Positions 17,439-17,768 of a stretch of DNA of 17,768 bases are shown here, piece by piece. Each line of letters begins with the position of its first letter. The stretch's first letter is position 1. Both the position numbers and the translations under genes were made by a program. The stretch comes from Methylorubrum extorquens (GTDB lineage Bacteria; Pseudomonadota; Alphaproteobacteria; Rhizobiales; Beijerinckiaceae). Location: NCBI GenBank assembly GCA_019695455.1, contig JAEUAC010000051.1:1-17768 (forward strand), in the 5' to 3' direction. The notes below the pieces were generated by a model, which worked only from the letters and a program-made list of their open reading frames with translations, did not search any database and was not told the DNA's origin.

Positions 17439-17768
17439 TCACATCTCGGCCTTCGGCTCGTAGCGCCAGAGGTTCGGACTGCCCGTCCCGTCCCGCGACA
17501 TCGACAGCCGTACCTCGTACTGGTCCGGCCGGTAGAGGGCGTTCAGGTATTCGGTCGGGCGCCGCGTCTCGTCGCGCACCGTCCGGGTCAGCGCGATCAG
17601 GGGCTGGCCGACCTGCACGTTCAGGAGCGGCGCCGAGAAGGCGTCGGCGAGCTTCGCCGTGATGCTGCTCTCGGCCGAATCGATCCGCGCCCCGCCCCGC
17701 TCGAGCAGCCGGATCAGGGAGCCCGAGGCGAGCTCCTCGCGCGAGTAGGTGCGTCCGAGCGCGGCCGG
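17439..17768 (-). CDS. GntR-family (HutC subfamily) transcriptional regulator, C-terminal UTRA domain; start outside window
   Basis: The minus-strand frame is open from the window edge and ends with TGA at 17439, giving the last 109 residues. They match the effector-binding UTRA domain: SSITAKLADAFSAPLL, VQVGQPLIALTRTV, and the strand RPTEYLNALYRPDQYE. The DNA-binding winged helix would lie beyond the window. HutC-type regulators usually repress catabolic operons until a pathway compound binds the UTRA domain. It probably forms an operon with the oxidoreductase (19-base gap) and may also control the convergent plus-strand operon. Confidence 0.85.
   Translation of the reverse strand, partial: PAALGRTYSREELASGSLIRLLERGGARIDSAESSITAKLADAFSAPLLNVQVGQPLIALTRTVRDETRRPTEYLNALYRPDQYEVRLSMSRDGTGSPNLWRYEPKAEM

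Noticed and set aside
15071..17662. A very long plus-strand open frame opposite the oxidoreductase and epimerase genes (863 codons)
   Set aside because: It is antisense to two genes with clear domains, is rich in Arg, Ala, Gly and Pro, has no recognisable motif, and is explained by GC-rich third codon positions.

Overview
The window is chromosome-like DNA of very high GC content. Almost every codon ends in G or C, GTG and TTG starts are common, and genes overlap or nearly touch. Together with a Tat-exported binding protein and branched-chain-type (HAAT) ABC transporters, this suggests an alphaproteobacterium, probably of the Hyphomicrobiales (Methylobacterium or Chelatococcus-like). That placement is inferred from style, not from a marker gene.

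Layout. (1) Positions 1-984 hold the 3' part of a PurD-like ATP-grasp ligase. (2) A 116-base gap carries a possible promoter and a GntR-type operator. (3) Positions 1101-14327 form one compact plus-strand run of 14 genes. In order they are: an isochorismatase-fold amidohydrolase, two tandem NodB/PuuE-like deacetylase-fold hydrolases, aconitase-family large (LeuC-like) and small (LeuD-like) subunits, a complete HAAT transporter (Tat-type binding protein, two permeases, two ATPases), a 2-methylisocitrate-lyase-like enzyme, an FAD-dependent fumarate-reductase/ketosteroid-dehydrogenase-type flavoprotein, and two tandem Asp/Glu/hydantoin-racemase-fold proteins. (4) A convergent minus-strand group (17768-14446) holds the UTRA end of a GntR/HutC regulator, a 658-residue Old-Yellow-Enzyme/iron-sulfur/FAD oxidoreductase and an extended-SDR epimerase/dehydrogenase.

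How it may work together (inference). The gene set reads as an uptake and catabolic operon. The transporter imports the substrate. A PuuE-like hydrolase opens a cyclic amide (imide, hydantoin or ureide ring). The isochorismatase-fold enzyme removes the remaining amide or carbamoyl group, giving a cis-dicarboxylate. The LeuCD-type hydratase adds water to a (substituted) maleate, and the ICL-family lyase splits the resulting substituted malate into two small acids. The last two steps have the same logic as the dimethylmaleate hydratase / dimethylmalate lyase end of clostridial nicotinate fermentation and as the methylcitrate cycle. The amide-opening half recalls cyclic-imide (imidase plus half-amidase) and N-carbamoylsarcosine chemistry. 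I do not know of a described pathway with exactly this combination. It is the main candidate for something new here, and the substrate is unknown.

Several enzymes carry substitutions at family-defining residues. Both racemase-fold proteins lack the two catalytic cysteines. The LeuC- and LeuD-like subunits differ from leucine-pathway enzymes at motif positions. The PurD-like protein lacks the metal-binding Asn. The OYE-domain protein has a changed His pair. These changes argue that the usual family names should not be taken as functions. I found no RNA genes, CRISPR arrays or mobile elements.
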